Assembly: GCF_902167145.1 (NCBI RefSeq)
Contig: NC_050098.1
Span: 32,482,501 to 32,546,500 of the forward strand
Origin: Zea mays
Taxonomy: Eukaryota; Streptophyta; Magnoliopsida; Poales; Poaceae
Direction: 5' to 3'
DNA length: 64,000 bases
Positions 23,035 to 34,183 of the stretch are shown here, piece by piece. Position 1 is the stretch's first letter. Every line of letters starts with the position of its first letter. The position numbers were made by a program, and so were the translations under genes. The notes beneath the pieces were generated by a model. The model saw only the letters and a list, made by a program, of their open reading frames with translations, did not search any database and was not told the DNA's origin.

Positions 23035-25054
23035 ATGGGCAAGCTTCTCTGCGACCCCTCCGCCGCCGCCGTCGCCGAGGCCCTGCCGCCGTCCCCAGCC
23101 CCCGCTCCGCCTCCGCCGCTCCTCGCTTGGTCCTCCCCGGCCCCGGCCTCCTCCCCCGAGGCCTCCATCTCGCCCACAGGCTGGGACGCGGTCTGGGCGC
23201 TCGAGGACCAGCAGCGCCGCCGCCTCCACCGGATCTGGGAGCGGGGCGTCGCGTGGAAACCCTCCTCGCCGGGCGCCGGCGAGGCCGCGCTGCCTCCCGT
23301 GGTCTTCCGCCTCGACCACGGCGGGGAGGTCGACGCCGATGGCAACTGCCTCTTCACCGCCGCGCGGACGGCAGCCGCTGCCAAGGCCGACGCGCGCGAG
23401 CTGAGGCACCGCGCAGTGCGCCGATTCGCCGAGGTCTACGCCGCCGCTGGGGAGGACGACAAGAACGCCGTCGACGCCGCCGTGAGGCACCTCTACGCGC
23501 CGGATCTCAAGGCCGGGTGGGGTGTCCATGTCGTGCAGGAGATCAAGGTGCTCGTGCCCAAGGCCCAGCGCCACGCGCTCGACTCCGCCATCCAGGAGCT
23601 CGTCGATCTCGGTATCCAAAGGTACCGTGCTCGCGGATCTGCCCTTGCTCGCTGCTCTAGCTCAAATCTTTTGATTTTCTCGCCACTTCAAGATCTAAAA
23701 GCCTTGTCATTTTTTTCCCGTATGCCTTTTTGATGATTTCGCCATTCTTGCTCTTGGTCTAATCAGACGCTCGTGCAATGTCGTTTTCTCGCCACCTTCG
23801 CAATAAAATATTCTCCGTTTCCCAGCCCAAAATATATTTGTTCTTGACTTCTTGAGATTATCAAAGATTATTTGGTTCAGCTAATTTACATATAGCAGTT
23901 CGTGTCTCTTTAGCCCTTCCTGAATTTCATAACACATCCACAAACACGGATTGACGAAATCTTGTGGGCTTTGGCATCGTGGAGATGCAGGACACATCGC
24001 TTCACAAGGTGTCTGCGTTGTATCCTTGAAATTAAAAGGTCAATGAAATGAAGGATGGAATCGTCCTTTTAAGTATTGCGACGCAAGTGTTGATGTAATG
24101 GGAGCCCACGCTTGTCCACCCTGTTATTTCCAATACATCACTTAATACTCCCATGTTGACCCTGGTACAGCTGTATTCCTACATCTTGATTAATCAAAGA
24201 ATCTGAAGTTGTTCAGTATACTAATCAGCTTAGGTTTCCTGTACCTGCTCATTTGTGACACCCACATAGGATGGCTACTAGCCCTCTGTGCCTCCAAAAT
24301 CCAGTTACGTGCTCATATATCATGTCTTCGGTGTTGACTGCCTTTCAGGGAAATAGCAGCTGAAACTATCTACAAGGAAAGATGCATCACTGTAGACAAT
24401 GGGGATAGTTGGACCAAGTACATGTCCATTTCTGGTTCTTCAGAGGACGAGCATGACATTATCACCCTGCAGTACACAGAGGAGGGGTTACTGACAATAG
24501 ATGAGAACCGAGATGGCCGTGCAGCTGCATTTGGCGATGATATTGCCATTGAATGCCTAGCTACTGAATTCAAGAGAGAAGTTTACGTGGTAAGTATTTG
24601 AACATATATGATATGTTGCTACTAGTTTATCTCTATTTGATATAGCTGAAATAGCATTTGTAATATGATCTTGGGCCGTTTTCTTTGTGCATTGATAGGT
24701 GCAAGCCCATGGAGCGGATGCAATGGTTGACGAGGATAACTGTGTGTTCTTCCTCCCACACCGTCCTCGAGGAGAAGTTTGCGAGCCACCGATTTTTCTT
24801 TTCATGAAAGGAACAGGTGTGTTTTCAGATGCAAACATGGCCGTGCTCCCCCATCAGCAAATGCATATAATCTGTAGAATGCAAATCAGTCTCTATTCCT
24901 GTATTTTTATTTAGTGACACGGTCATGCTTAAGTAGACTGTACAAATTTTTTTCACTTGCAGCATGGTGTGGTGCTGGTGCTGACCATTACGAGCCTTTG
25001 ATCGCCACTGTCCTCCAGCATGTTACTCCAGACAAGGCAGCTGTCATCCTTTGA
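23035..25054 (+). CDS. OTU-domain cysteine protease (putative deubiquitinase), four exons, 345 aa
   Basis: Exons 23035-23621, 24349-24589, 24699-24816 and 24963-25054. All three introns (727, 109 and 146 bp) have GT..AG ends, and the joined frame stays open to TGA at 25052-25054. OTU proteins cleave ubiquitin chains with a Cys-His-Asp triad. The box DADGNCLF carries Asp and the nucleophile Cys105, and WCGAGADHYEPL near the end carries His324, both expected positions. The N-terminal 45 residues are Ala/Pro-rich and probably disordered, and exon 1 is very GC-rich as in many grass genes. There is no signal peptide or membrane segment, so a cytosolic or nuclear enzyme is inferred. Substrate and linkage preference cannot be read from the sequence. 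Confidence 0.87.
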
Positions 25055-26359
25055 GAATGACTGCAGTTTTTTCTACCTCCCTTAGCTTTTAGTCAGCGGT
25101 GGAGTTGAGACAATTTTGTTATTGGAGCTAGAGTGCTGAATTGAGGAGCGACATCAATATGCCCAAGAGATTAGAGAGACGGCCAACCTGAGTATCTTGC
25201 TCTGTTGCGGGGTTTTGCCTGCTTATGAAGCTGTGTATGGTGATTTTGTTGTTGTATGTTTATGAGTAGGCTCTGACTAGCGAGGATATTCTGAGTGTAG
25301 AACGTCGAATCTAGATTTTTTGAGGGTCTGATGTTGTTTGCCATTGTCGGCCGGCATTTTTGTATTGCTTATTGTGAGGATTTTCGTTTCTTGACGCCTG
25401 TTTCTAGGGACATCATGATTGGACATTTGGAATGCAAACAATTCCTTTGTGGTGTTGGGTTAACTCTTCTCTCTCAATAATTTTTATTGCTGAACGTAGA
25501 GTAATTATTGAAATTGCGGGTGTAAATTACATAGTTAAGGGTGCCCTTGTTTTGACAAAACGTTATAATCTACTTGTGCAAAATGTGAGTTTATAGGATG
25601 TATGCAGATCAGATCTGTAATTACATCCTCTGAGCCTCCAGACTTTAGATAGAAAACGAGCAATTACTCGCGGGTCTGTAAATTACAAAAAGTGATGGCT
25701 GGTGCCTACAGACCGGAGTGGGGTTTCTTCTTGGCTATTTGGTTCGGATTTAAAGCCATCTGTTTGAACTGCTACAGTTACAATCCATATAGATAAAAAA
25801 TATTGTAGAAAAAATAGAAGCCAAACGAACATGTCAACTCTGGTAGTACTTTTGCATTATTTGGTCACTTTTCTCATTTCTGATCAGAGCTGTGTTTTGA
25901 AACTTGTTATCATTTAGCAATTATCAGCTGCAATTTGGTTGACATCCAAATTACAAGCACATTTTAAGCCATCCCAACATGTGGTAATCCTTAATTGGTT
26001 TTTGTTTTTTCAACGTGTTACATCTGACTGTAGTTAAAATGACCCTCGTCCAGGCATCCAACAATAATCAGGACAGACGTTTCTATGATCATGTTTAGAT
26101 CCATAGGGCTAATAGCTAGCTGCTAATAATTAGGACAACGACTGTTCAAACAAGTATTTTTGGGTCTATAAATCGTGATTCAACTACAGTTGCACATTTA
26201 CCTTCCACTGGAAACTGTTTTTTTTTTGTTAAGCTGCGCGAGCTGGAGGGGTTTTTTAAATCCAAAATATGCAACTACAATTAGATCACGACATAAAAGC
26301 CCAAAAGACTCGCTTGCACATTTATATCTAAGGCTTTTATGTAACATTGTTGCCGCTAA
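25055..26359. other. 3' UTR and spacer after the OTU-domain gene
   Basis: Probably holds the 3' UTR of the OTU-domain gene in the first few hundred bases. The remainder is AT-rich spacer without a supported gene. A possible old MITE-like stretch lies at 25735-25835 (TTTGGTTCGG against CCAAACGAAC) but is too weak to call. Confidence 0.45.
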
Positions 26360-26630
26360 TATATAGATGAGAACGTATCTAGTGTACATGGAATTTTAGT
26401 GCACATGATGCACATATTAAATCATCACCACACATCTTAGATCTAACGTCTGTAGTTGTTTGATATATTTGCTAAGGACATCCTCTGACGTGGTGGGCTG
26501 TAATGGTGGAAGGTGTTATTTATAAATTATAATGATCAACTAGAGATGTTAGATTTGAGATGAATAGTGATGATTTAATATGTGCACCATGTGCATAAAG
26601 CTTTCATGTGCATCGGATATGTCTTCTATA
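26360..26630. mobile_element. MITE-like element with long terminal inverted repeats
   Basis: About 80 bases at 26370-26455 are repeated in inverted form at 26540-26622. Core matches include GCACATATTAAATCATCAC and ATCTAACRTCT on the left, with their complements on the right. The whole unit is about 270 bp and non-coding. I could not define a target duplication with confidence, so the superfamily (Mutator-like or hAT-like) is open. Confidence 0.6.
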
Positions 26631-27573
26631 TAGATATATCGATATTACCATTTTATGTCATTTAGCAGAAAAAATGTTATACGACATCCTAAATACTTGC
26701 ATAACTGTTTAGCATAGCTCTAGAGCAGAACTACAAGCTGCAATAACAATTTTCTATCCAAATATCTTAACTCTAGAGCAAAAAGAAACTCTGAAGTTTT
26801 TGGAGTTGTAGTACAAAAAAACGGAGTACCTACTTCCCTACTCCAAAAACAGCCAAAACGAACATAAAAGTTGAGTTTACAAATATTTACCCACCATTGC
26901 CAACTCATTACACACAAAACAGTCTGTCCTTTAAATGTACCATAGCCTTTCTACCAGATCGTTCTTTCTAGCCCATAGTCTTCCTTTTCCCTCTCTGCAC
27001 CTCTCGGTGTGACTGCTCGGTTCCTCCGACGTGCCTCTTCCTCCCGATGTGCCTCCTCCTCCCTCCACCGCCCGTCGTGCTTCTCCTCCCTTTGCCCGCT
27101 GCGCTTCCCCCTGCGTCGTCCGCCACGCCTGAAGTAGGGTGGAGGGCGATGTCAACAATGTCGTTGGCTCAGGCGTGGAGGGCGTCATTCCCCATCTCGA
27201 GCCAAAAGGCACAGAGGTGAGCTTTCATATGTGTTCTCTACTCGTCCATGGAGGTGGTGGTGAGCTAAGGAACGCGGGGCAGGGCTTCCCGTCGGGTTTC
27301 GATGTAGCAAACTAGTGTCTGCTTCAAACATGTGCTTTTTGCATGTTCTGTATTGGTATGTGGTAGGATATGTACTATTGTTTAGCAGTATATCCTTAGG
27401 GTTTGTAGTTGTCTGACACCTAATGTTGATGTTATATATGACCTCATTAAATGAAAAAATTGTTGTTAAACATGGCTTGTTCATGTTCCATATCTGCACA
27501 ACACTTATTTTTGTGCACTAGTACATGAATTTGTATAGTTTATAGTTTTGATGCATATGATCTGAAAATAGTA

Positions 27574-27959
27574 CTCCCTCCGTCCCAATTTATAATTCGT
27601 TTGACTTTTTTGGATCAAGTTTGACCAGCTCATCTTATTCAAAATTTTCGCGAAAAACTAAAAAATTCAAAGCCAAGATTAAATTATATTACTCCATCTG
27701 TTCCAAAATAAATTTCGTTTTACCTTTTTTTATTCATCAATAACTAATGTATGTGTTCCATATATGTCTAGATTCATCATCATTCATTTGAACATAGACG
27801 TAAAAATCAACAGTTAAAAGGACTAATGTTTTGGGACGGATGGAGTATATGCTAAACAACACCACAATAAAAAAATAATTGTGAAAGTTTTTGAATGAGA
27901 CGAGTCGGTCAAACTTAAGATAAAAAAGTCAAACAAATTACAAATTAGAACGGAGGGAG
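27574..27959. mobile_element. Stowaway-type MITE (outer), with TA target duplication
   Basis: Terminal inverted repeats CTCCCTCCGT at the left and ACGGAGGGAG at the right are flanked by TA at 27572-27573 and 27960-27961. This is the classic Stowaway (Tc1/mariner) form. It is 386 bp long because a second Stowaway is inserted inside. Confidence 0.85.
27692..27845. mobile_element. Stowaway-type MITE nested in another Stowaway
   Basis: Starts CTCCATCTGTTCC and ends GGGACGGATGGAG. TA flanks lie at 27690-27691 and 27846-27847. 154 bp, non-coding. Confidence 0.82.
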
Positions 27960-28770
27960 TACTATGTTGTAGATGCGGAATTCCTCAACCGTCATAGATA
28001 TCTAGCTCTATAGGCATGGAACCTAATCCGGTTCAATCGTGTTCACTCATCTACTCTACTGGAAATGATATAGAGTGATGATTTAAGCTATGGAAAAATA
28101 AAATGATAAATTCTTTATATATGACTTTCATCGATAGTAAACATATAAACACCCAAACTAAGGGTAACGCATGTATTCTCATATAAAAAATATTCATTTC
28201 TAGAGCTGATTGTAATCTTCTTTCCAAAAGTCTAAACAATTCTAGAGTGGAGGTGCTCGTTTTTGAAGTGTTGGAGCACAGGGTGGAGTGGATCCAATTC
28301 AAACATGCCCTATACATTTCACTACACTGACCGAACCATGAACAAGTCTGCTCTAGCTGATGTTTAATGTGACTCCGGAGAAGACTTGCTCATGACTATG
28401 GAGACAACAGGTCGAACAGCCTGAAAAATTGAGTGTCGATTGGCTTACGAAAATCGATCATATTAAAAAAAGCATCAAATCACTAGAGGAATCTAGCTCT
28501 TTGCCGAGTGCTTTTTGTCGGACACTCGGTAAAGTCCTGCTCTCGGTAACGACCGCGTTTACCGAAAGCAGGGCTCTCGGCACAGAAATACACTCGGCAA
28601 ATAATGGCCCTCGGCAAAGGGCCGTCAGCGGCCGTCTAAAACTGACGACCGTTATCTTTGTCGAGCGCCGAGCTTCGACACTCGTCAAAGAAGCCGCTTT
28701 GCCGAGTGTCTGGCGTCTAACACTTGACACAACTTGTTGTACCGAGTGCCAAAAATGGCACTCGACAAAG

Positions 28771-29694
28771 TACATTTTTATTTTTTTCTTTTCTCAACCA
28801 AACTTTTTGTGGTATGTTTGTACACTATGTAGACCTACATGTACCATTTTGGCACAATTATATAAGTGTTTTCTATAACTATTAGATTTAGTTCGTTTAT
28901 GTGATTTTTTTTAGAAAATTCACATTTGAACTATAAGTCACTTGAAACATGGAAAACCGTGCATGCAAAAATGATATGCATGTTATTTAACACAAGTTAC
29001 GACCGATTTTAGGAGCAGACCGGAATCTTCAAGCACCATGCTCACTAAACATGACTATAAAATTGTCATCCAGTTGTTTAAAATTGAATAAAACACAAAA
29101 AAGTCAGAAAATCATGAAACTTGTCCACATGTCATGATATCATATATAGAGGTTGTGATCAAATTTTGAGAATGTTTCGAGAAAGTGTGATGCATTATGT
29201 ATAAACCTAAGTGAGCTACACATGAAATCATAGAGTTTCAATGTAGTCCGGCTAGGTTTCTACATATACTGCCTCACAACTTTCTTAAAACATTCTCAAA
29301 TTTATATCACAGCATCTACATATGATATCATGACATGTGGTCAAGTTTCATGATTTTCTGACTTTGTTTGTGTTTTATACAATTTTTAAACAACTTGATG
29401 GCAAGTTCACGGTCATTTTTAGTGAGCATGATGCTCCAAGATTCCGGTCTGCTCCTGAAATCGGTCGTAACTTGTGTTAACTAACATGAATATCATTTTT
29501 GCATGCACGTTTTCCATGTTTCGAGTGACTTGCAGTTCAAATGTGAATTATCCGAAAAATTCAATTAAAAAAATAAATCTAATAGTTATAGCAAACAATT
29601 TTATAATTATGCCAAAATGGTACATTTAGGTCTACATAGTGTAGCAACATACCACAAAAAGTTTGGTTGGGAAAAGAATAAAAATAAAAATGTA
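28771..29694. repeat. Quasi-palindrome of about 924 bp inside the CACTA relic
   Basis: The left arm starting at 28771 (TACATTTTTATTTTTTTC) is matched in reverse complement by the right arm ending at 29694 (AAAATAAAAATGTA). Matching blocks continue inward almost to the centre near 29232, for example CCGGAATCTTCAAGC against its partner at 29437-29455, and ATGATATCATATAT against the stretch near 29320-29340. Arms of about 460 bp are diverged but clearly alignable. A transcript would fold into one long hairpin. Confidence 0.85.
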
Positions 29695-30834
29695 TGGATG
29701 ACGAGCCAGAGCCGACTACAAAGGCGTTCTACGACATGTTTGACGCGGCACAGAAGCCTCTTTACGACTACACAACGGTTTCTCAACTGGAAGCATTGGG
29801 CGTGTAATGACGTTCAAGTCGCAGAATATGCGGAGGCAAAGTACTGTCCGAAGTGTAAATCGTCTAGGTTCATGGAGGTAGACTCTGGTGATGGACAGAA
29901 AAGGTAGCTCGACATCCCCTTGACAATCCTACGACACATTCCATTCATACCGATGATCCAGCGTCTATACATGACCGAGGAATCCGCGAAACAGATGACA
30001 TGACACAAAAATGGAAAACGATACAATCCTGACAAGATGGTGCACGCATCCGATGGTGAAGCATGGAAACACTTTGATGCCATTCACCGTGAGAAAGTCG
30101 AAGAGGCTCGTAATATACGTGTTGCACTGGCCATAAATGGGTTCAATCCCTATGTAATGAGCGCTGCCCTGTACACATGTTGGCCCGTGTTTGTTATCCC
30201 AACCAATCTCACCCGGTGTGTGCTTTCAAAGGCAGAATATATTCGTGTCGTTGATAATTCCCGGACACCCGGGGAATAAAATGAGCGTGTACATAGAGCC
30301 TTTGATCGATGAATTGGTACGTGCTTGAGAGGAAGGGGTATGGACGTATGACCGAGCTACGAAGACAAACTTCAAAATGCATGTTTGGTACCAGTACTTC
30401 ATGCATGACTTACCGGCGTATGGTCTATTCTACGTCTGGTGTGTTCACGGTAAGTTCTCATGCCCAGTTTGCAAGGAAGCTCTTAGATTCATTTGGTTGA
30501 AAAAAGATAGCAAATATTCGTCCTTCGATAAACATCGACAATTTCTCCCTCCTGACCATCCATTCTGCCTAGACATCAAAAACTTTACGAAAGGTGTCGT
30601 AGTGACCTACCGCCCACCTGGAACGATGACTGCTGCCAAAATTCGTCAACAGATAGACGGGCTCGTGGCCAATACAGAAGGTGGTTTTATGGGATATGGT
30701 GAGTAGCATATGTGGACACATAAGTCGGGCTTGACTCGACTCCCCTATTATGACGACCTGCTCTTTCCACACAACATTGACGTGATGCACACTGAAAAGA
30801 ATGTTGTCGAGACACTTTGGGCAACAATTATGAG
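29694..30834 (+). pseudogene. CACTA transposase remnant (TNP2 / Transposase_21 type), N-terminal part
   Basis: Starts MDDEPEPTTKAFYDMF and shows the family phrases AKYCPKCKSSRFMEVDS, KRYNPDKMVH, AWKHFDAIHREK, GKFSCPVCK, SFDKHRQFLPPDHPF and LPYYDDLLFPHNIDVMHTEK, all typical of TNP2-like proteins of plant CACTA elements. Stops or shifts occur near 29806, 29905, 30003, 30277, 30329 and 30704. The sequence ends just after the HNIDVMHTEK block, where subterminal repeats begin, so the C-terminal half is missing. It cannot supply transposase. Confidence 0.88.
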
Positions 30835-31001
30835 TAACCTCTTTGTCGAGTGTTTAGGTGACACTCGGCAAAGGCGCCGTCTCCGTTACCAGTCATCGTG
30901 ACAGCGACTTTTCTTTGCTGAGTATCGAGTGACACTTGACAAAGACTTTGCCGAGTACCTGATAAAAAGTACTCGGCCAAGAAACCGTTGCCGATGTAGT
31001 G

Positions 31002-31372
31002 TTCGTCGAGATCTCTTTGCCGATTATTTTCGAGTGCTTCAGATTGCGGCAGTGAATGTTCATCGACTGCTAGAATGATCTTGGGTGGAGCGACTTGCTG
31101 TGCCGACACACAAACATGTGCATGACCACACGCACGAGGACAGGACACGACACGGCGCCTGTGTGCAGTGTGCGACATCGGCTCATCGCCACCCAGGGCC
31201 ACTACTCCAGTCACAAGCGCTTGGATGCATCCATGGCCGACGATACAGAGAACGGTGACCGGGCGAATGCTGCCAAAGGCCGCCAGCCCATGCCCACCTT
31301 TTGTGCCGGCTCCATCTTCTTCGACCCGCACGAGCACGGCTGCCATTTCATCGAACAAGCGCCATACCGGAC
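31002..31372 (+). other. Upstream region of the phospholipase gene
   Basis: Only 371 bases separate the CACTA right end from the start codon of the next gene. The stretch is GC-rich with repeated GACA(C/G)GACACGACAC-like phrases near 31138-31155. No convincing TATA box is visible. Confidence 0.4.
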
Positions 31373-33163
31373 ATGGCAACCGGATCCCCTCGCCGCCGTC
31401 CTCTGCCGCTCCTCCTCCTGTTCCTGCTCCTCTTCGCCGCCAACGGCAGGGCCAATGCCGCCCGCCCCGGCGGCCCCAGCCCCATAAAGAACGTGGTGGT
31501 GCTGGCGCTGGAGAACCGGTCGTTCGACCACATGCTGGGCTGGATGCGCCGCCTGTTGGGCCTCCCCGTCGACGGGCTCAACGGCACGGAGTGCAACCCC
31601 AATTCCAACTCCACATCCTCCATCTGCGTGTCCGCCGACGCCGACCTCGTCGTCCCCGACGACCCGGGCCACTCCTTCGAGGACGTCCTGGAGCAGGTGT
31701 TCGGCAACGTCTCCGCCGCCGCTGCGCAGCCGCAGCCCTCCATGTCGGGCTTCGTCCGCAGCGCGCTCTCCGTCAACGCGGTCCTCTCCTCCGCCGTGAT
31801 GCGCGCCTTCCGCCCCTCCCTCCTCCCGGCCTTCTCCGCGCTCGCGCCCCAATTCGCCGTCTTCGACCGCTGGTTCTCCTCCATCCCGGGGCCCACGCAG
31901 CCCAACCGGCTGTTCCTCTACTCCGCCACCTCCCGCGGCGCCGTCGCGCACGACAAGCTCGACCTCCTCCTCGGCTACCCGCAGCGCACCATCTTCGAGT
32001 CCCTCGCCGCCGACGGCCACGACTTCGCCGTCTACTTCAAGACCATCCCCACCGTTCTCTTCTACCGCCGCCTCCGCGCGCTCCGCTACGCCGCCCGCGC
32101 CTTCCACCGCTACGACGCCGCCTTCAAGGAACACGCCCGACGCGGCGTCCTCCCGGCGCTCTCCGTCATCGAGCCCAGGTACTTCGACCTCACGGGGACC
32201 CCCGCCGACGACGACCACCCGGCGCACGACGTCGCCAACGGGCAGCGTCTCGTCAAGGACGTGTACGAGGCGCTCCGGGCCAGCCCGCAGTGGAACCAGA
32301 CGCTGCTCATCGTCACCTACGACGAGCACGGTGGCTTCTACGACCACGTCGCCACGCCCACCGCCGGCGTGCCCAGCCCCGACGGCATCCGGGGCCCGCC
32401 GCCCTTCTTCTTCAAGTTCGACCGCCTCGGCGTCAGGGTGCCCACCATCATGGTCTCGCCGTGGATCAAGAAGGGCACCGTCGTCGGCCGCGCCCTCGGG
32501 CCCACGGACACCTCCGAGTTCGAACACTCCTCCATTCCGGCCACCATCAAGAAGATCTTCAACCTCTCGTCCGATTTCCTCACCAAGAGAGACGCGTGGG
32601 CCGGTACCTTCGACCACATCTTCACCGAGCTCGACCAACCAAGAACAGATTGCCCAGGTAGGTATACATACCAGGAACGAACTCTTCAATCTGAATTCTG
32701 TTCACTACCAACAACTCAACATCGAGCTCGAGCGAGCACTAAATTTGATTGAAGACATGAACACAATGCACGGCTTTTAGTTACAAAATGAACTTCAGTT
32801 CCATCGAATAAATGAACTTCAATTAACTTCTCAGGTTACCCTTTGTTACTTTCAGAGACATTACCGGAGGTGCCATTTGAGAGACCAACTCCACCCAAAG
32901 AACACGGCTGGCTCTCAGATTTCCAGCGGGAGCTCGTCGAGCTCGCGAGCTTCCTAAACGGCGACTACATGCTGACGAGCCTTGCGCAGGAGAACCGTAA
33001 GAAGAAGATGACAGTCAAACAGGCCGATGCGTACGTGCGGCGAGCCATCACGAGCTTTCTGCAGGCGAGCAAGCAGGCGGTGCGGTTGGCCGCAAACGAA
33101 TCTGCCATTGTGACAATGAGGTCGTCTCTGACAAGCAAGAGCACACGCTCATCAAGCCCTTGA
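31373..33163 (+). CDS. Non-specific phospholipase C (phosphoesterase family), two exons, 530 aa
   Basis: Exons 31373-32657 and 32856-33163, with a GT..AG intron. The start is set at the ATG in front of a signal peptide (MATGSPRRRPLPLLLLFLLL..ANA); an in-frame ATG 24 codons upstream would spoil it. Plant enzymes of this family hydrolyse phosphatidylcholine and related lipids to diacylglycerol. Family boxes: ENRSFDHMLGW (47-57), DRWFSSIPGPTQPNR (165-179), YDEHGGFYDHV (316-326) and SEFEHSSIPA (381-390), all with the expected acidic and His residues. The length fits the family (about 510-540). Secretory entry is inferred from the signal peptide. The acceptor at 32855 gives DCPETLPEVP, the usual family sequence; an alternative AG at 32834 would add seven residues in frame. 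Confidence 0.92.
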
Positions 33164-33698
33164 GTTGATTCAGTCTGCTAATACATATAGCTAGTGAACA
33201 GATGGATTTGAGTCCACGGTCTAATGTATATTGCCTCTGAAATGTTTATAGCTGAATAGGGAGCTAGCAGAGCCTTTTTAAATATAACTTTTGTTTCTCT
33301 TGTCACATATTACCAATGTAGTATAAGAGTTTTCTGTTGACCTCAAATGTAGATCTGCAACCTCATTTTGATCTTGGATTCACGTTTTGGAGGGACACAC
33401 GTAAGTGTTACATATATGTTTTTTTAGATAATGAAATGGAACATGGAGTGTTATATATCACAAATTGAATACCTTTGGTCATTTACTTGTTAGTTTTTTT
33501 TGAAGAGTTTCTTGTATGTTGTGTCAACAATGCTGGTTCAATATGAACATGTAATTGAGCCGTTAGTTGAGTTGTTTAGTTGGATCGATTTTAATCAAAT
33601 GTGAGCAAGTAGTGCGCCAAGTTGTGTCATAGACTCAGTTGTACAGAATGTGTGAGATACCTTTTTAGTTGTATAGATTTAGGACTGGTTTTCTTTTA
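33164..33698. other. 3' UTR and spacer after the phospholipase gene
   Basis: AT-rich and without open frames of note. It probably contains the 3' UTR in the first 150-250 bases. Nothing else is supported. Confidence 0.5.
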
Positions 33699-33835
33699 GG
33701 GCTTGTTCGGTTAGCTCTCAATCCATATAGATTGAGTGAGATTGGATGGGTTTGAATCCTAAACAAGTCAAACTTCTTCTCAATTTTTTTCAATCTCATC
33801 CAATCCATGTGTATTGGGAATAACCGAACAATCCC
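33699..33835. mobile_element. Tourist-type (PIF/Harbinger) MITE, TSD TTA
   Basis: 137-bp unit starting GGGCTTGTTCGGTTA and ending TAACCGAACAATCCC, an almost perfect inverted repeat. It is flanked by TTA on both sides (33696-33698 and 33836-33838). Non-coding. Confidence 0.85.
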
Positions 33836-34183
33836 TTAAAAAGCTAACCTGACATTTGGCCTTTTTTCTTTCCTAGACTAATAAAATCACACACACACAA
33901 AACTTTTACCATCCTTTCTAACAAAAGGAAAGTTTCTTGTTTGTCTTTTACAAGCAGCACAGGGCGTTTGGTAACGCAGTTCCATGTGCATCTCTCACAC
34001 AGATAGATCTGAAATGATGCGGAGAGACGCGCATGATGGGATCACGTTTTAGCGTTCTTTCTCCATGAGATGGAGTGCCAATGTGTCATGGTCTATACGG
34101 ACCAAATAGCCTGTTGGGCTTTTTGAAATACCAAGAGACCTTTGGTAAAGCATGGTTAGTTAAGGCCCTCTGTGAAACGTAGG

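Larger units (their letters stand above)
28481..31001 (+). mobile_element. CACTA (En/Spm-type) transposon relic
   Basis: The left terminus reads CACTAGAGG and the right one ends in GATGTAGTG, the complement of CACTACATC. Both ends are followed inward by many TTTGCCGAGTG / CACTCGGCAAAG subterminal repeats (28500-28770 and 30840-30985). These arrays are typical binding sites of CACTA transposases. A broken TNP2-type transposase lies at 29694-30834. The 3-bp flanks AAT (left) and TTC (right) differ, so either one end has decayed or the element was rearranged. A quasi-palindrome fills 28771-29694. Confidence 0.8.

Noticed and set aside
22722..23660. Open frame of 312 codons, Arg/Pro/Ala-rich, on the plus strand
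   Set aside because: It is an out-of-frame reading of the GC-rich first exon of the OTU-domain gene. It has no recognisable domain, while the other frame has the OTU motifs and good splice sites.
26931..27499. Possible gene fragment on the minus strand (frames of 93 and 104 codons)
   Set aside because: Low-complexity Pro/Arg/Glu/Gly content from CCTCC-rich sequence. No motif, start context or splice evidence.
28429..28878. 149-codon frame at the left end of the CACTA relic
   Set aside because: It is a reading of the TTTGCCGAGTG subterminal repeats and runs into the palindrome; it is not a gene.
28478..31004. Target-site duplication of the CACTA relic
   Set aside because: The 3-bp flanks AAT and TTC do not match, so no duplication is claimed.
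31168..32689. Long open frames (about 490 codons) on both strands over the phospholipase exon
   Set aside because: GC-rich third positions open the other frames. Only the frame starting at 31373 carries the phosphoesterase boxes and a signal peptide.
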